Assembly: GCA_903821685.1 (NCBI GenBank)
Contig: CAIJLW010000086.1
Coordinates: 103,561-167,560, forward strand
Origin: an uncultured Sphingomonadales bacterium
GTDB taxonomy: Bacteria > Pseudomonadota > Alphaproteobacteria > Sphingomonadales > Sphingomonadaceae
Length of the DNA stretch: 64,000 nt
Reading direction: 5' to 3'
Position numbers and translations under genes: made by a program. Shown piece by piece: positions 16,585 to 28,986 of the stretch. How positions within the stretch are numbered: the stretch's first letter is position 1; every line of letters starts with the position of its first letter. Under the pieces are notes generated by a model, which ran no database searches, was not told where the DNA came from, and worked only from the letters and a program-made list of their open reading frames with translations.

Positions 16585-19302
16585 GTGAGCGACGACATAG
16601 TAACAATAGACCCATCCGACATTTCACCAGTCGACATTGTCGACGAAATGAAGTCGAGCTATCTCGATTATGCGATGTCGGTCATTGTGTCGCGGGCGCT
16701 GCCCGACGTCCGCGATGGTTTAAAGCCAGTCCACCGCCGTATCTTGTTCGCCAGCCAAGAAGGCGGCTTTGTTGCAGGCCGCCCTTACCGTAAATCAGCA
16801 AAGATCGTCGGCGACGTCATGGGTAACTACCACCCGCACGGCGATAGCGCGATTTACGACGCACTAGCCCGCATGACTCAAGACTGGTCCCTGCGTGTGC
16901 CGCTGATCGATGGTCAGGGGAATTTCGGATCAATGGACCCCGATCCACCAGCGTCCATGCGTTACACCGAAGCACGACTGAATAAGGTCGCAAACGCGCT
17001 TTTGGATGATCTCGACAAGGACACTGTCGATTTCCAGCCAAATTATGACGGCAGCCGTGAAGAGCCTCAGGTTCTGCCTGCCCGTTTCCCTAACCTTTTG
17101 GTTAATGGCGCTGGCGGTATAGCCGTCGGCATGGCTACCAACATCCCGCCACACAATCTGGGCGAAGTCATCAAGGCCTGCTTGGCCTATATCGACAATC
17201 CCGCGGTCACAATCGACGAACTGATCGAAATCGTCCCTGCCCCAGATTTCCCGACCGCGCCGCTTATCCTTGGTACGGGCGGCGCACGCGCGGCATATCG
17301 TGAGGGCAAAGGCTCCATCATGCAGCGCGCGCGGCATGAGGTTGAAGAAGGAAAAGGCGACCGCCGTTCAATCGTCCTCACCAGCATTCCGTTTCAAGTC
17401 GGCAAATCTGGCCTTGTTGAGAAAATTGCCGAAGCCGCGAAGGACAAGCGTATTGAGGGTGTGTCCGACATCCGCGATGAATCGAGCCGCAAGGGCGTGC
17501 GCATTGTTATCGACCTAAAGCGTGACGCGACCACGGACGTTGTCCTCAACCAATTGTGGCGCCACACACAGGCGCAATCAAGCTTTCCGGCCAATATGCT
17601 CGCCATTCGCGGTGGTCGCCCCGAGGTTCTGAACCTACGCGACATCATCGAATCCTTCATTCGTTTCCGCGAAGAAGTCATTACTCGCCGGACCAAGTTT
17701 GAGCTCAACAAGGCCCGAGAACGCGCGCATTTGTTGCTTGGCCTTGTCGTCGCGGTTACCAATTTGGACGAAGTTGTGCGGATCATTCGTGGTTCGGCCA
17801 GCCCTGCCGAAGCGCGCGCTGCGTTGATCGCACGAAAATGGCCGATTGCCGAAATCGCATCCTACATCAAATTGGTAGAAGCTGTAGAAGCCGAGATTAG
17901 CGGCGACAGCTATCAATTGTCCGAGTTGCAGGTCCGCGCAATTCTGGAGCTACGCCTCCATCGTTTGACAGCACTTGGTCGCGACGAGATCGGTAAAGAG
18001 CTTGCAGGGCTCGCAGAGACCATTACCGAACTGCTCGCCATCTTGGGCGATCGTGTAAAGCTATACGCTGTCTTGCGGGACGAACTCGTCGCCATTGACG
18101 CCGAATTCTCCACGCCGCGTTTGTGCGAAATCACCGCAAGCTGGGATGGGCTCGATGACGAAGACCTCATGGAGCGTGAGGAAATGGTCGTGACCGTCAC
18201 TCATGGCGGTTATATCAAGCGCACCGCTTTGGCGACGTTCCGCGCGCAGAACCGTGGCGGTAAGGGCCGCGCGGGCATGGCTACCAAAGAAGAGGATGCC
18301 GTCACCGAATTGTTCGTAACAAGCACGCATACGCCGGTTCTGTTCTTCTCCAACATCGGCAAGGTGTATCGCCTGAAGGTGTGGAAGTTGCCCGAAGGCG
18401 GCCCGACCACGCGCGGTCGGCCTATGGTTAACCTGTTGCCGCTTGGCGAAGGTGAAGTCATTTCAAACGTTTTGACCCTACCCGAAGATGAAGCGGAATG
18501 GGGCGGCCTCAGCGTCGTATTTGCAACTGCAAAGGGCTATGCCCGCCGTAACAGCATGGACGCCTTTGCCAATGTACCAAGCAACGGCAAAATTGCGATG
18601 AAGTTCGAAGGTGAAGATGCCGACGATAAATTGATTGGCGTTGAGCTGCTCAGCGCTGAGGACGATGTCTTGCTCGCAAGCCGCAATGGCAAGGCAATTC
18701 GCTTTGCCGCCGACGACATCCGAGAATTCCAAAGCCGTGCATCGACCGGCGTTCGCGCTATGAAACTTGGTAAGGACGACGCGGTTATTTCGCTGTCCAT
18801 CCTCAAACGCGTTGGCACTTCGGCGGAAGAGCGTGAAGATTATCTGCGCTTTGCACCTTGGAAGCCTGAGAAAGAAGGCGATCCTACCATGACCGCGGAG
18901 CGCATCGCGGAAATGGCGGAGCGTGAGCAGTTCATCCTGACGGTCTGCGCCAATGGCTATGGCAAATTGTCATCGGCATATGGCTATCGCCGCACCGGAC
19001 GTGGCGGACAAGGCATCACCAACATTGACAATATCGAACGCAACGGCCCGGTCGTGGCCAGCTTCCCTGCTACAAAGGGCGATCAGTTGATGCTGGTGAC
19101 GGATCAGGCAAAGCTCATCCGCATGCCACTCGAAAGCTTACGCGTTCTCGGCCGCGGAACCGCAGGCGTGCGTTTGTTCAATGTCGGCGACAATGAACAT
19201 GTGGTTGGCGCGGCGAAGATTGACGAGAGCGATGAAGATGGCGACGAGGGTGCGGTTGCACCCGACGATGTTGCTGCTCCGGAAGCAAACGACCCAGAAT
19301 GA
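16585..19302 (+). CDS. gyrA: DNA gyrase subunit A
   Basis: A 905-residue type IIA topoisomerase subunit that cuts and reseals DNA during negative supercoiling. The start is GTG, with AAGGA 10 bases upstream. The winged-helix/tower region has [16 protein letters not shown], with Ser and Asp kept at the positions equivalent to E. coli 83 and 87, so no classical quinolone-resistance change is seen. The active-site Tyr lies in SMRYTEARL. The C-terminal six-blade wrap domain carries a GyrA-box variant [10 protein letters not shown]. An acidic tail of about 30 residues ends the protein. The gene overlaps the next by 4 bases. Confidence 0.98.
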   Translation: MSDDIVTIDPSDISPVDIVDEMKSSYLDYAMSVIVSRALPDVRDGLKPVHRRILFASQEGGFVAGRPYRKSAKIVGDVMGNYHPHGDSAIYDALARMTQDWSLRVPLIDGQGNFGSMDPDPPASMRYTEARLNKVANALLDDLDKDTVDFQPNYDGSREEPQVLPARFPNLLVNGAGGIAVGMATNIPPHNLGEVIKACLAYIDNPAVTIDELIEIVPAPDFPTAPLILGTGGARAAYREGKGSIMQRARHEVEEGKGDRRSIVLTSIPFQVGKSGLVEKIAEAAKDKRIEGVSDIRDESSRKGVRIVIDLKRDATTDVVLNQLWRHTQAQSSFPANMLAIRGGRPEVLNLRDIIESFIRFREEVITRRTKFELNKARERAHLLLGLVVAVTNLDEVVRIIRGSASPAEARAALIARKWPIAEIASYIKLVEAVEAEISGDSYQLSELQVRAILELRLHRLTALGRDEIGKELAGLAETITELLAILGDRVKLYAVLRDELVAIDAEFSTPRLCEITASWDGLDDEDLMEREEMVVTVTHGGYIKRTALATFRAQNRGGKGRAGMATKEEDAVTELFVTSTHTPVLFFSNIGKVYRLKVWKLPEGGPTTRGRPMVNLLPLGEGEVISNVLTLPEDEAEWGGLSVVFATAKGYARRNSMDAFANVPSNGKIAMKFEGEDADDKLIGVELLSAEDDVLLASRNGKAIRFAADDIREFQSRASTGVRAMKLGKDDAVISLSILKRVGTSAEEREDYLRFAPWKPEKEGDPTMTAERIAEMAEREQFILTVCANGYGKLSSAYGYRRTGRGGQGITNIDNIERNGPVVASFPATKGDQLMLVTDQAKLIRMPLESLRVLGRGTAGVRLFNVGDNEHVVGAAKIDESDEDGDEGAVAPDDVAAPEANDPE

Positions 19303-20462
19303 CAACTGCAAACATAATAGCTGTCGTCCTTGCGGCCGCCGCCCAAAGTGCGCCTGCCGTTCCCGTCGCTGCGCCAAATGATTATGCGCTTGAGCAGAAT
19401 TGGTTGTGCCGTCCTGACCGCCGCGATGCATGCAGCACACCAAGTCTAGACGTGACTGAAGTGGCACCCGACGGAACCCGCATTGTGCGTGCGGTGAAGC
19501 GGGCGACTGCATCAGAAGCGGATTGCTTCTATGTCTACCCAACCTTGTCCTACGACGCCGGCGGCAATAGCGACATGATCGCCAATGACGAAGAACACCG
19601 CGTGGTTGAGGCGCAGTTTGCCCGTTTTAGCACAGTATGCCGGACCTTTGCGCCTATCTATCGTCAGTCGACGTTAAGCTGGTTGCGTTCGAACATGACG
19701 GGTAACCCGATTCCAATGGATCCAGAGCTGCGGTATAATGACGTGCGCGATGCGTGGCGGCAATATATGGCGGCTGACAATAAAGGTCGTCCTTTCGTTC
19801 TTGTTGGGCATTCGCAAGGGGCGGGTTTGCTCAAGCGCCTAATTGCCGAGGAAATAGAAGGGAAACCCGCTGCGGCTAAGATGCTCTCGGCGATGCTTGC
19901 GGGCACCAATGTTGCTGTGCCAAAGGGCAAGGATCAAGGCGCTGATTTGAAAAAGACCCCTGTCTGCCGAAGCGCTGGACAAACCAACTGTGTCATCGCC
20001 TGGACAAGTTTTCGCGAAACCACTCCGCCACCTGCGAATAGCCGTTTTGGTCGCGTGCCAAACACCGCGCAGGAGTCAATTTGCGCCAATCCTGCGGCAC
20101 TTGGCGGCGGCATGGCCACAGTGCACGCGCGCTTTCCGAGCGGCGCCGCTATCGGCGACCTTGTCGCAGCAAGCCCAGCCTGGACCAAAGACAACGCGCC
20201 CATCACCACACCCAGCGTTGCTGTGCCTGGGCTATATTCTGCGCAGTGTGTGACAGTGAATGGCGCGAATGTCCTGTCGGTTCGCATTAACGCTGACCCC
20301 GCTGATCCTCGCATTGATGATGTCGGCGGCGATGTGCGCTTTGGCGCATTTGTCGCGCAGGACTGGGGGCTTCACCTCATAGACGTCTCGCTTGTCATGC
20401 AGGACATGGTCGATCTGCTACCTGTGCAGCTTTCGGCCTGGAAAGCACGCAGCGGGCGTTAA
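19299..20462 (+). CDS. DUF3089-family alpha/beta-hydrolase-like exported protein
   Basis: A 387-residue protein that starts within the gyrA stop (ATGA overlap). The short hydrophobic N-terminus (about residues 5-22) may be a signal peptide. It shows CFYVYPTLSYD, ending in the DUF3089 body with the nucleophile elbow VLVGHSQGAGLL, so a lipase/esterase activity is plausible. Several Cys suggest a periplasmic, disulfide-bonded protein. Coupling to gyrA is structural rather than functional as far as can be seen. Converges on the YhhN gene. Confidence 0.8.
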   Translation: MTTANIIAVVLAAAAQSAPAVPVAAPNDYALEQNWLCRPDRRDACSTPSLDVTEVAPDGTRIVRAVKRATASEADCFYVYPTLSYDAGGNSDMIANDEEHRVVEAQFARFSTVCRTFAPIYRQSTLSWLRSNMTGNPIPMDPELRYNDVRDAWRQYMAADNKGRPFVLVGHSQGAGLLKRLIAEEIEGKPAAAKMLSAMLAGTNVAVPKGKDQGADLKKTPVCRSAGQTNCVIAWTSFRETTPPPANSRFGRVPNTAQESICANPAALGGGMATVHARFPSGAAIGDLVAASPAWTKDNAPITTPSVAVPGLYSAQCVTVNGANVLSVRINADPADPRIDDVGGDVRFGAFVAQDWGLHLIDVSLVMQDMVDLLPVQLSAWKARSGR

Positions 20463-20516
20463 TCCCTATTGCGCGAGATGACGGACGTGCATGTTTGTCG
20501 TCAGACTGAATGTGCG

Positions 20517-21212
20517 TCAGTCACGTTCTTCGCCACCTGCGAAATGGCCGCGTTTGACCAGTGTTTGCGCGATACCAACAGCGATCATCAGCACGCCGAA
20601 ATAGTAAAGATACCAAATGGCAAGGCCGGTCACCTCGGATTCTGCCAATGGCCCAAGTTCGGCAAAGATCAGCAGGTCAGAAATGACGAACAATATAGCG
20701 CCAAGCCCAACGCGGTAGCGGGGGAAATTGCTACTCCATGCCATCGCGGCCATTGCGGCGAGGATGATGCTATATGCAGCAACTTGAATGCCCTCGTCTC
20801 GCGTGGGCGGCAGGGAATACGCAATCACCGGCGTTGCCAATAGAATTGTAACAGCCAATAACTTCTGACTGAACACCGGTTTGACGCGCCGGTGACGAAA
20901 ATAGATGAAGATTGCAACGAGATGGCCGGCGGCAAAGGCAAGCGCGCCAGCGACCATGCTGAGTTCGATCAACCCGTCACCCAGAGCATAAAAAGCAAGC
21001 ATGATGGCAAGCGCGACAAATTCGCCCTTATGGTGTCGGCGCAAGGCAAAGGGCACGAGGAAGCCCACCGCAGCCATTTTCCAGAACATTGCGATTAACC
21101 CGCCATCAAGCGGCAGGAAAAGCCATGTTGCAGGAAAGCTTATCCCCGCAAGCAGACTGCCGAGCAAATATGGCCGTTTATGTGCGAGATCCTGAGACAT
21201 GCTCTGGTGCAT
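20517..21212 (-). CDS. YhhN-family membrane protein (lysoplasmalogenase-like)
   Basis: A 231-residue integral membrane protein with about seven to eight hydrophobic segments and the family's conserved polar residues in FYALGDGLIEL, GHLVAIFIYFRH and FVISDLLIFAE. Members include the TMEM86/YhhN lysoplasmalogenases, which cleave vinyl-ether lysolipids; the activity here is inferred. Its start overlaps the end of the upstream nnrD by about 35 bases (a second ATG at 21200 shortens this), pointing to co-transcription. Confidence 0.82.
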   Translation of the reverse strand: MHQSMSQDLAHKRPYLLGSLLAGISFPATWLFLPLDGGLIAMFWKMAAVGFLVPFALRRHHKGEFVALAIMLAFYALGDGLIELSMVAGALAFAAGHLVAIFIYFRHRRVKPVFSQKLLAVTILLATPVIAYSLPPTRDEGIQVAAYSIILAAMAAMAWSSNFPRYRVGLGAILFVISDLLIFAELGPLAESEVTGLAIWYLYYFGVLMIAVGIAQTLVKRGHFAGGEERD

Positions 21213-22032
21213 CGTTCAAACATGTACGCAAGACAAGCGGAATATGGCCAATCATGCTGTCTGCTGTCAGGCCCGGCCCAGCGCGCACGCCAATGTCGCC
21301 GTGCAACCAAGTGGCTATGGCGGCCGCGTCAAAGGCTGGAACGCCTTGCGCCAATAGTCCGCAAATCAGCCCCGTCAGGACATCACCCGACCCCGCAGTC
21401 GCCAACCAAGGCGACGCATGACGGTTCACCAGATAGCGGCTATCGGGCGCGGCAATGCATGTCTCTGCGCCTTTTAGGAGGACCACGCATTGCGCCCGTT
21501 CCGCTGCCCAACTTACGGCTTTCTGCCGATCCTCCAATTTAATATCCGGGAAAATACGCCGAAACTCGCCAAAATGTGGTGTCATGACGTCAGTCGAAGC
21601 GACGGCGTTAAACAGTAACTCTGGGTGTTTTTCAAACGCCGTCAGCGCATCGGCATCGAGCACTGTGGGAACGTGGCATCCAAGCACTTTGAGGATCGCT
21701 TGCTGGGCCCCTGCCCCTGCCCCCGGACCAATGGCAAAGGCAGATACGCGATCGCCCACAAAGTCGAACGCCGGGCTGGCTTCCCGAAGCATGATTGCGG
21801 TAACATGGGCGGCATGTTCCGCCAGCGCAGCCCTCTCGCCAACTATGGTGACCAACCCTGCGCCCACGGCCAACGCCGCCTGAGCCGATAGCCGCGACGC
21901 GCCTGTGTGCAACGCTGCCCCACTCCACACAATCGCGTGTCCCCTGCTATATTTATGCGCGTCAGATGGCGGCGGAACCAGGGTTGGCCGCAATATCGTC
22001 CCGTCGGCAGAAGAGTTAAGTGTAAATCCCAT
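21178..22032 (-). CDS. nnrD: ADP-dependent NAD(P)H-hydrate dehydratase
   Basis: A 284-residue ribokinase-fold repair enzyme that dehydrates damaged NADHX/NADPHX. Visible are SRGHAIVWSGAALHTGA, the GPGAG loop (AIGPGAGAGAQQ), DADALTAFEKHP, TPHFGEFRRIFP and the ATP-site motif WLATAGSGDVLTGLI. It carries only the dehydratase half; the NnrE epimerase domain often fused in proteobacteria is absent. The start at 22032 avoids a 66-base overlap with the divergent trmFO that the longest frame (to 22155) would need. Confidence 0.88.
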   Translation of the reverse strand: MGFTLNSSADGTILRPTLVPPPSDAHKYSRGHAIVWSGAALHTGASRLSAQAALAVGAGLVTIVGERAALAEHAAHVTAIMLREASPAFDFVGDRVSAFAIGPGAGAGAQQAILKVLGCHVPTVLDADALTAFEKHPELLFNAVASTDVMTPHFGEFRRIFPDIKLEDRQKAVSWAAERAQCVVLLKGAETCIAAPDSRYLVNRHASPWLATAGSGDVLTGLICGLLAQGVPAFDAAAIATWLHGDIGVRAGPGLTADSMIGHIPLVLRTCLNDAPEHVSGSRT

Positions 22033-22089
22033 AGCCCATCTTGGCGCTTTTGCCTGTGCAGCGCCAAAGATTTTTGATAGCCGCGCCGA

Positions 22090-23427
22090 ATGAGCAAAAA
22101 TTTTGATGTCCAGATTATCGGTGGCGGCCTTGCTGGCTGTGAAGCGGCGTGGCAACTCGCGCAGCGGGGCGTGCGCGTAAAACTGTCAGAAATGCGTGGA
22201 ACCGGGGAAATGTCGCCAGCGCACCAAACCGATGGCCTGGCTGAATTGGTATGTTCCAACAGCTTCCGTTCGGACGATGCCGAAAACAACGCCGTTGGCC
22301 TTCTGCATCAGGAAATGCGCGACTTGGGATCGCTTATCATGCAGGCGGCTGAGGTCGCTAAGGTTCCTGCGGGTTCTGCACTGGCCGTGGATCGTGCTGT
22401 TTTCTCAGAAACCGTAACCAAGCATCTTGAAAATAACGATAATATTGAAATTGTACGCCAACGGGTTGACATTATCCCAACGGATAGCCCCGTCATAATT
22501 GCCACGGGGCCCCTGACTGCGACAAATCTTGCCGAAAGCATCATGGCTAAAACGGGCGAAGACCGCTTGGCCTTCTTCGATGCGATTGCACCGATTGTCT
22601 ATCATGACAGCATCGACATGGACATCGCGTGGTATGCGTCGCGTTGGGACAAGGGCGAAGGCAAGGATTATATCAACTGTCCCCTGGACGAGGCACAATA
22701 TCGCGCCTTTCACCAAGGCTTACTCGATTCTGACAAAGCCGAGTTCAAGGAATGGGAAACCAACACGCCGTATTTCGAAGGCTGCATGCCTATCGAAGTT
22801 ATGGCCTCACGCGGGTTGGACACATTGCGCTTTGGCCCCATGAAGCCTGTGGGTCTGGATAATCCGAGAACAGGCCGCTGGGCGCACGCAGTCGTGCAAC
22901 TGCGGCAGGATAATAAGCAGGGCACATTGTGGAACATGGTCGGGTTTCAAACGAAGATGAAATATGGTGCGCAGGTTGATCTTCTGCGTACAATACCAGG
23001 CCTTCAAAATGCGGAATTCGCAAGGCTTGGCGGCTTACATCGCAATACCTTCATCCGGTCGCCTATCCTACTTGACCGTCAGTTACGGTTGAAGTCGGCG
23101 CCGCATATCCGCTTTGCAGGCCAGATTACCGGCTGCGAAGGCTATGTTGAAAGCAGCGCCGTCGGCCTTATGGCCGGCATCATGACGGCCGCTGAGCTAG
23201 CTGGTCGCACGGTCACTGCGCCGCCTTCTACGACGGCACTTGGCGCGTTGCTTGGCCATATCACCGGCGATGCCATGGCCGATGATTATCAGCCCATGAA
23301 CATTAACTTCGGCTTGTTCGCGCCGCTCGAGGATAAAGTGCACAAGAAATCACGCAAAGCGGCGATGACTGGCAGGGCCCGTACCGACTTGAACGCGTGG
23401 ATCTCAGCCCAGGCGATAGCGGCTTAA
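22090..23427 (+). CDS. trmFO: tRNA (uracil-54-C5)-methyltransferase, folate/FAD dependent
   Basis: A 445-residue flavoprotein using methylene-tetrahydrofolate and FADH2 to make ribothymidine-54 in tRNA. The FAD site is [16 protein letters not shown] at the N-terminus, followed by the family motifs [23 protein letters not shown] and the C-terminal [18 protein letters not shown]. Length is standard. Its TAA overlaps the stop of the convergent EF-hand gene in the four bases TTAA. Confidence 0.97.
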   Translation: MSKNFDVQIIGGGLAGCEAAWQLAQRGVRVKLSEMRGTGEMSPAHQTDGLAELVCSNSFRSDDAENNAVGLLHQEMRDLGSLIMQAAEVAKVPAGSALAVDRAVFSETVTKHLENNDNIEIVRQRVDIIPTDSPVIIATGPLTATNLAESIMAKTGEDRLAFFDAIAPIVYHDSIDMDIAWYASRWDKGEGKDYINCPLDEAQYRAFHQGLLDSDKAEFKEWETNTPYFEGCMPIEVMASRGLDTLRFGPMKPVGLDNPRTGRWAHAVVQLRQDNKQGTLWNMVGFQTKMKYGAQVDLLRTIPGLQNAEFARLGGLHRNTFIRSPILLDRQLRLKSAPHIRFAGQITGCEGYVESSAVGLMAGIMTAAELAGRTVTAPPSTTALGALLGHITGDAMADDYQPMNINFGLFAPLEDKVHKKSRKAAMTGRARTDLNAWISAQAIAA

Positions 23428-23888
23428 CAACGGCACCCTGGTTTAGCGACCAACTTGGGACGCGTTTGCGCAAACTCCTTACGGGTCAGTAACTGGTCCT
23501 TATTTCTATCTGCGCCGGCAAAGCGTTGCCCGGTCCCAGCAGCCCATTCTTCAAACGTCAGCAGATTGTTGCCATCGGTATCCAGCGCCTTAAACGCCTT
23601 GGTTCGGCTGCCCATCATCTCAAGCCGCGAAACCAGCTCGTCTCTGTTGCGATCATAGCGATTGAAGCGCACCTCTTCACGGCTCGCCTTGGGCGCTTCA
23701 GGCGGTGTTGGCGGCGCGGGACCAAATGCTGGCGCGTTTGCCGCAGCTTCGGGAAGTGCGTCCGAAATCATAACAGGCGGCGGCGGTGCGGGTATAACCG
23801 ATTCCTGATTTGCTGCGGTCTGCCAAAACAATAGCCCTGCCAGCACCATGAGCAATGCTGCAACTCCGCCAATGAGAACTCGCTGCAT
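23424..23888 (-). CDS. Membrane-anchored EF-hand protein
   Basis: A 154-residue protein. An N-terminal transmembrane/signal-anchor (residues 5-25) is followed by a Pro/Ala-rich linker. Three EF-hand-like loops come next: [25 protein letters not shown] and [12 protein letters not shown]. The second has a complete Ca2+ ligand set. It ends in CRC. A calcium-binding periplasmic role is likely; partner unknown. The start at 23888 (MQRVLIGG) is preferred over one six codons upstream. Confidence 0.8.
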   Translation of the reverse strand: MQRVLIGGVAALLMVLAGLLFWQTAANQESVIPAPPPPVMISDALPEAAANAPAFGPAPPTPPEAPKASREEVRFNRYDRNRDELVSRLEMMGSRTKAFKALDTDGNNLLTFEEWAAGTGQRFAGADRNKDQLLTRKEFAQTRPKLVAKPGCRC

Positions 23889-23932
23889 TGCTTGCGCCTC
23901 CTTCAATACAGCCCAGTTAAATCGCCATAATG

Positions 23933-24532
23933 CTAAAGACCCGTTAAAGCATGCCAGACCAAACGCGGACCCGATGCGGTTCGCACAGACATATGAAGTA
24001 TAGACAAAGGCCGCAATCCACGCCCCTTTGGCAGCGCAGCAAGTGGCGCAGAAATGCTACCGGCAACGCGTTGCGGAAAGGCCGTTCGTAAAGTCTCGAT
24101 AGCCCATAGCCGCCCGCTGGGCCGAACGTCCTGCGCACTTCCCACCCAATTTGCGTAGGTCTGGAATATCGCTTCAGCGCGCAACTGGGCATGCGTGTCC
24201 GTTGCAGCTTGGTTCCATTCATCGCTACCTAACAATTCCTCCCATGCGGACACCAGCGCCTCAAGCGCGGACAGTGGAATGACGCCCCCAACCGCGGTGA
24301 GCGCTTGCAATAGCGGCTCCCCCTTCGGGCGCAGATCTGCTGCTGCGGCAAATGCGTCGCGCCACCACGCCATCTTAATTTGCGCGATCATAGGCTCCCC
24401 AGCTGTACGCACAATATCACCAAAACGCATGTCAATCTGCAGCAACAACGTAAGCGCTGGCCGGAGATGAGCCGGCACATACGCGATAGCCAAACGAGTT
24501 GGAGGGAGAATTTCCAAACTAGCATCAGTCAT
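23933..24532 (-). CDS. Squalene/phytoene-synthase-like protein (NDUFAF6-like)
   Basis: A 199-residue protein of the trans-isoprenyl-diphosphate synthase fold, with QIKMAWWRDAF and WAIETLRTA and a compact all-helical body. The Asp-rich DxxxD substrate motifs of true phytoene synthases are not seen, so it is probably a non-catalytic relative like NDUFAF6, a complex I assembly factor. Seventy-eight bases downstream of pdhB on the same strand; carotenoid genes are absent nearby. Confidence 0.7.
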   Translation of the reverse strand: MTDASLEILPPTRLAIAYVPAHLRPALTLLLQIDMRFGDIVRTAGEPMIAQIKMAWWRDAFAAAADLRPKGEPLLQALTAVGGVIPLSALEALVSAWEELLGSDEWNQAATDTHAQLRAEAIFQTYANWVGSAQDVRPSGRLWAIETLRTAFPQRVAGSISAPLAALPKGRGLRPLSILHMSVRTASGPRLVWHALTGL

Positions 24533-24610
24533 ATGGTTGTAACTTCACGTATCGAGGAGAAAGCTATGTGCCGATGGGATGCCAAAAATTAACGTTTGCG
24601 GCTTAGTTAG

Positions 24611-25960
24611 TTACCGCCCGACAGTTTTCCGTACGCCAGCCACAATCTTGTCGGCATTAATCAACGCCATTTTTTCCAGGTTCGCCGCGTACGGCATCGG
24701 CACATCTTCGTTCGTAATACGCATTACAGGCGCATCCAAATCGTCGAAGCCTTCCTCCATACATATCGCCAATATTTCGCTCCCCACCGAGCACACAGGC
24801 CAGCCTTCTTCGGCCACGACCAAGCGGTTGGTTTTTGCAAGGCTTGCCAATATTGTTGCCTTGTCCAGTGGACGGATAGTGCGCAAGTCGATGACCTCGG
24901 CGCTTATGCCCTCTTCTGCCAGTTTGGTTGCTGCTTCAAGTGACAGGCCGACACCGATGGAATAGCTGACGATCGTTACGTCGCTTCCTTCGCGCATAAT
25001 CCGGGCTTTACCGATTGGTACGACATGATCATTCCCCGCCGGAACCTCATATGTCCGGCCATAGAGCAATTCATTTTCTAGAAAGACCACAGGGTCCTCG
25101 CAACGGATAGCTGCTTTCAAAAGACCTTTCGCGTCCGCCGCGTCATAAGGTGCAATAACAATAAGCCCCGGAACACTGGCGTACCAAGGCACATAGTTCT
25201 GACTATGCTGCGCGCCAACACGCGCCGCCGCGCCATTTGGACCGCGAAAAACAATAGGGCAGCGCATTTGTCCACCCGACATATAATTAGTTTTCGCAGC
25301 AGAATTGATGATGTGGTCAATTGCCTGCATGGCGAAATTGAAGGTCATGAATTCGATGATTGGTCTCAAGCCGCCCATCGCAGCACCAGTGCCTATGCCT
25401 GCAAAACCATATTCGGTAATGGGCGTATCAATGACGCGGCGTGCGCCGAATTCGTCAAGCAGCCCCTGCGTGACTTTATACGCGCCCTGATACTCGGCGA
25501 CTTCCTCACCCATGACAAATACGCGGTCATCGCGGCGCATTTCCTCTGCCATGGCGTCGCGCAATGCTTCACGCAAAGTTACCGATTGCATATTGCCGTC
25601 CGAAACGATTGGGTCGGGATTGGGCGCTACCGTAGCCGGTGCCTCGTAAGGCTGTGTTGCCGGCGCAGGGTCGGCCTTGGCGTTGACTTCTGGTGCAGCA
25701 GAAGGCGCCTGCTCTTCATCTTCGCTTAAAATCAGCGCAATGACCGTACCAACCTTTACGCCATCCGTGCCCTCAGCGACCGTGATAGACGAAATCACGC
25801 CCTCATCGACCGCTTCAAACTCCATCGTAGCCTTATCGGTTTCGATTTCAGCAAGGATATCGCCTGACTTCACAATGTCGCCTTCTTTGACCAACCATTT
25901 GGCCAAAGTGCCTTCTTCCATCGTTGGCGAAAGCGCGGGCATCTTTAGTTCGATTGCCAT
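24611..25960 (-). CDS. pdhB: Pyruvate dehydrogenase E1 subunit beta with lipoyl domain
   Basis: A 449-residue protein. An N-terminal lipoyl domain (1-75) carries the lipoylated Lys43 in [13 protein letters not shown] Pro/Ala linker then leads to the transketolase-like E1 beta domain (about 125-449: [46 protein letters not shown]). An E1 beta with its own lipoyl domain is typical of alphaproteobacteria. The ATG at 25960 overlaps the pdhA TGA by one base (TGATG), giving translational coupling. E2 and E3 genes are not in the window. Confidence 0.96.
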   Translation of the reverse strand: MAIELKMPALSPTMEEGTLAKWLVKEGDIVKSGDILAEIETDKATMEFEAVDEGVISSITVAEGTDGVKVGTVIALILSEDEEQAPSAAPEVNAKADPAPATQPYEAPATVAPNPDPIVSDGNMQSVTLREALRDAMAEEMRRDDRVFVMGEEVAEYQGAYKVTQGLLDEFGARRVIDTPITEYGFAGIGTGAAMGGLRPIIEFMTFNFAMQAIDHIINSAAKTNYMSGGQMRCPIVFRGPNGAAARVGAQHSQNYVPWYASVPGLIVIAPYDAADAKGLLKAAIRCEDPVVFLENELLYGRTYEVPAGNDHVVPIGKARIMREGSDVTIVSYSIGVGLSLEAATKLAEEGISAEVIDLRTIRPLDKATILASLAKTNRLVVAEEGWPVCSVGSEILAICMEEGFDDLDAPVMRITNEDVPMPYAANLEKMALINADKIVAGVRKTVGR

Positions 25961-27030
25961 CAATATTGCTCCACCAGGACGTCGGTATACAATTCGGAAA
26001 GATTGGGTTCCGGTGACGTCTCGGCAAAGTCCGCGGCTTCGTTTACAATTGTCCGGATTTCTTTTTCGATCAGCTTCAGCGCATCTTCGCCGACACCCAT
26101 CTCGGTGAGATACGCCTTGCATCCTTCAATGGGGTCGCTGTTGTCGCGCACAGACTGGACCTCGTCGCGGCTGCGGTACTTGGCAGGGTCAGACATGGAA
26201 TGCCCCCGATAACGGTAGGTTTTCATTTCCAACAATACAGGGCCCTTGCCGCTACGTACCCAATCCAGCGCAACCTCTGCTGCACCTCGGACCGCAAGCA
26301 CATCCATGCCGTCTACCTGAATACCCGGAATGCGAAAGCTTTCACCTCGGCGGTAAAGTTGATCTTCCGATGACGCACGGTTGACGCTTGTTCCCATCGC
26401 ATATTGGTTATTTTCAATCACGAAAATGATAGGCAGCTTCCAAAGCTCGGCCATGTTGAAGCTTTCGTACACCTGCCCCTGATTGGATGCACCATCACCG
26501 AAATAGGCAAGGCACACACCGCCATCGTTCGCATATTTATGCCCAAAGGCAAGGCCCGCACCCAGTGACACCTGCGCGCCAACAATGCCATGTCCGCCGT
26601 AAAATTTGTGCGCCGTCGAAAACATATGCATCGACCCGCCCTTACCCTTTGATATGCCAGCTGCGCGGCCTGTCAGCTCGGCCATAATGACATTTGGATC
26701 TATGCCATAAGCCAGCATGTGACCATGGTCGCGATATCCTGTTATCACGCTGTCCTTACCCGGCGTTAGCGCGGATTGCAGCCCAATCGCCACAGCTTCC
26801 TGCCCGATATACAAATGGCAGAAACCGCCAATAAGACCAAGTCCATAAAGCTGCCCCGCCTTTTCCTCAAACCGGCGGATAAGAAGCATGTCGCGGTAGA
26901 ACTTCAAAAGCTCTTCCTTGCGCGCTTTATACGGTTTCGGCTCATCCGGACGCTCGCGGTTGGCGCGGCCTGCATCTTCGCTAACACTGGCCTTTTTAGA
27001 TGATGTCTTCTTCACTGGGGTGGTGGCCAA
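25960..27030 (-). CDS. pdhA: Pyruvate dehydrogenase E1 subunit alpha
   Basis: A 356-residue thiamine-diphosphate subunit that decarboxylates pyruvate with PdhB. The TPP motif is [17 protein letters not shown].. ending NNQYAMGT, and the phosphorylation-loop-like segment [15 protein letters not shown] is present. The start is chosen as TTG at 27030 because AAAGGA stands seven bases upstream; the longer frame to another TTG at 27069 has no ribosome-binding site. The N-terminal 35 residues are Lys/Ser-rich. It lies between ftsB and pdhB in the usual order. Confidence 0.95.
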   Translation of the reverse strand: MATTPVKKTSSKKASVSEDAGRANRERPDEPKPYKARKEELLKFYRDMLLIRRFEEKAGQLYGLGLIGGFCHLYIGQEAVAIGLQSALTPGKDSVITGYRDHGHMLAYGIDPNVIMAELTGRAAGISKGKGGSMHMFSTAHKFYGGHGIVGAQVSLGAGLAFGHKYANDGGVCLAYFGDGASNQGQVYESFNMAELWKLPIIFVIENNQYAMGTSVNRASSEDQLYRRGESFRIPGIQVDGMDVLAVRGAAEVALDWVRSGKGPVLLEMKTYRYRGHSMSDPAKYRSRDEVQSVRDNSDPIEGCKAYLTEMGVGEDALKLIEKEIRTIVNEAADFAETSPEPNLSELYTDVLVEQY

Positions 27031-27154
27031 AATTATTTCCTTTTGTGGAACTTTTATTTGCGCATACAAAGTGCCTAATCAAAATGACCGTGTCTGAAAA
27101 GCGCTTTTCCGCTGCGGAAAGCAGTAGATAGCTATTCATTTTGTGCGCGGCATA

Positions 27155-27469
27155 TCACTTCAGTGGAACGACAACCTCATCAGGGGCAACAACGTTCAAT
27201 TCCTTGCGCATTAACTCCCCAGCCAAGTCGGGGTCGACATTATCCCTATCCAGCAATAACTGGCGGTTACGCAAAGCGTCACGTTCCTTTTTTAATTTTG
27301 CCAACTCAACTTTCCGTTCGCTCAGTGCCGAACGATAATCGGTCCAGGCGATAATCCCCGTCGGGCCAAGCAAGGCGTATGATGCAATGCCAAGCAAGGC
27401 CAAAAGCCCCAGTGAGGGACCAATAACCGATTTTAAATATTCGGGTTTTTTATTGCTGCGGACCATCAT
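27155..27469 (-). CDS. ftsB: FtsB/DivIC-type septum formation protein
   Basis: A 104-residue bitopic protein. A short cytoplasmic N-terminus and a transmembrane helix (about 17-37) are followed by a coiled coil (RSALSERKVELAKLKKERD, RNRQLLLDRD) and a C-terminal DPDLAGELMRKELNVV.., the FtsB pattern. In the divisome it bridges FtsL and FtsQ. Its place between eno and pdhA is the alphaproteobacterial norm. Either of two adjacent ATGs (27469, 27466) may be used. Confidence 0.9.
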   Translation of the reverse strand: MMVRSNKKPEYLKSVIGPSLGLLALLGIASYALLGPTGIIAWTDYRSALSERKVELAKLKKERDALRNRQLLLDRDNVDPDLAGELMRKELNVVAPDEVVVPLK

Positions 27470-27512
27470 CGGATTGAATCATATTTTACACGAAATGGCA
27501 AGCAAATCGGGC

Positions 27513-28877
<1,365 letters not shown>

Positions 28878-28986
28878 TTAAAACTAAATTTGTGGTGCTA
28901 TAGTTGACTAAGGCACCAGCAATACAAATATCAGTTGTAGCAAGACATAAGCTTTAGCCACCCCATGTTACAAAGGAGTCATTTTT

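Noticed and set aside
16800..16880. Possible quinolone-resistance change in gyrA
   Set aside because: The Ser and Asp at the usual resistance positions are both present.
27085..27120. Hairpin TTTCCGC/GCGGAAA after ftsB as a terminator
   Set aside because: The loop is one to three bases and no clear T run follows; the downstream pdhA is normally co-transcribed.
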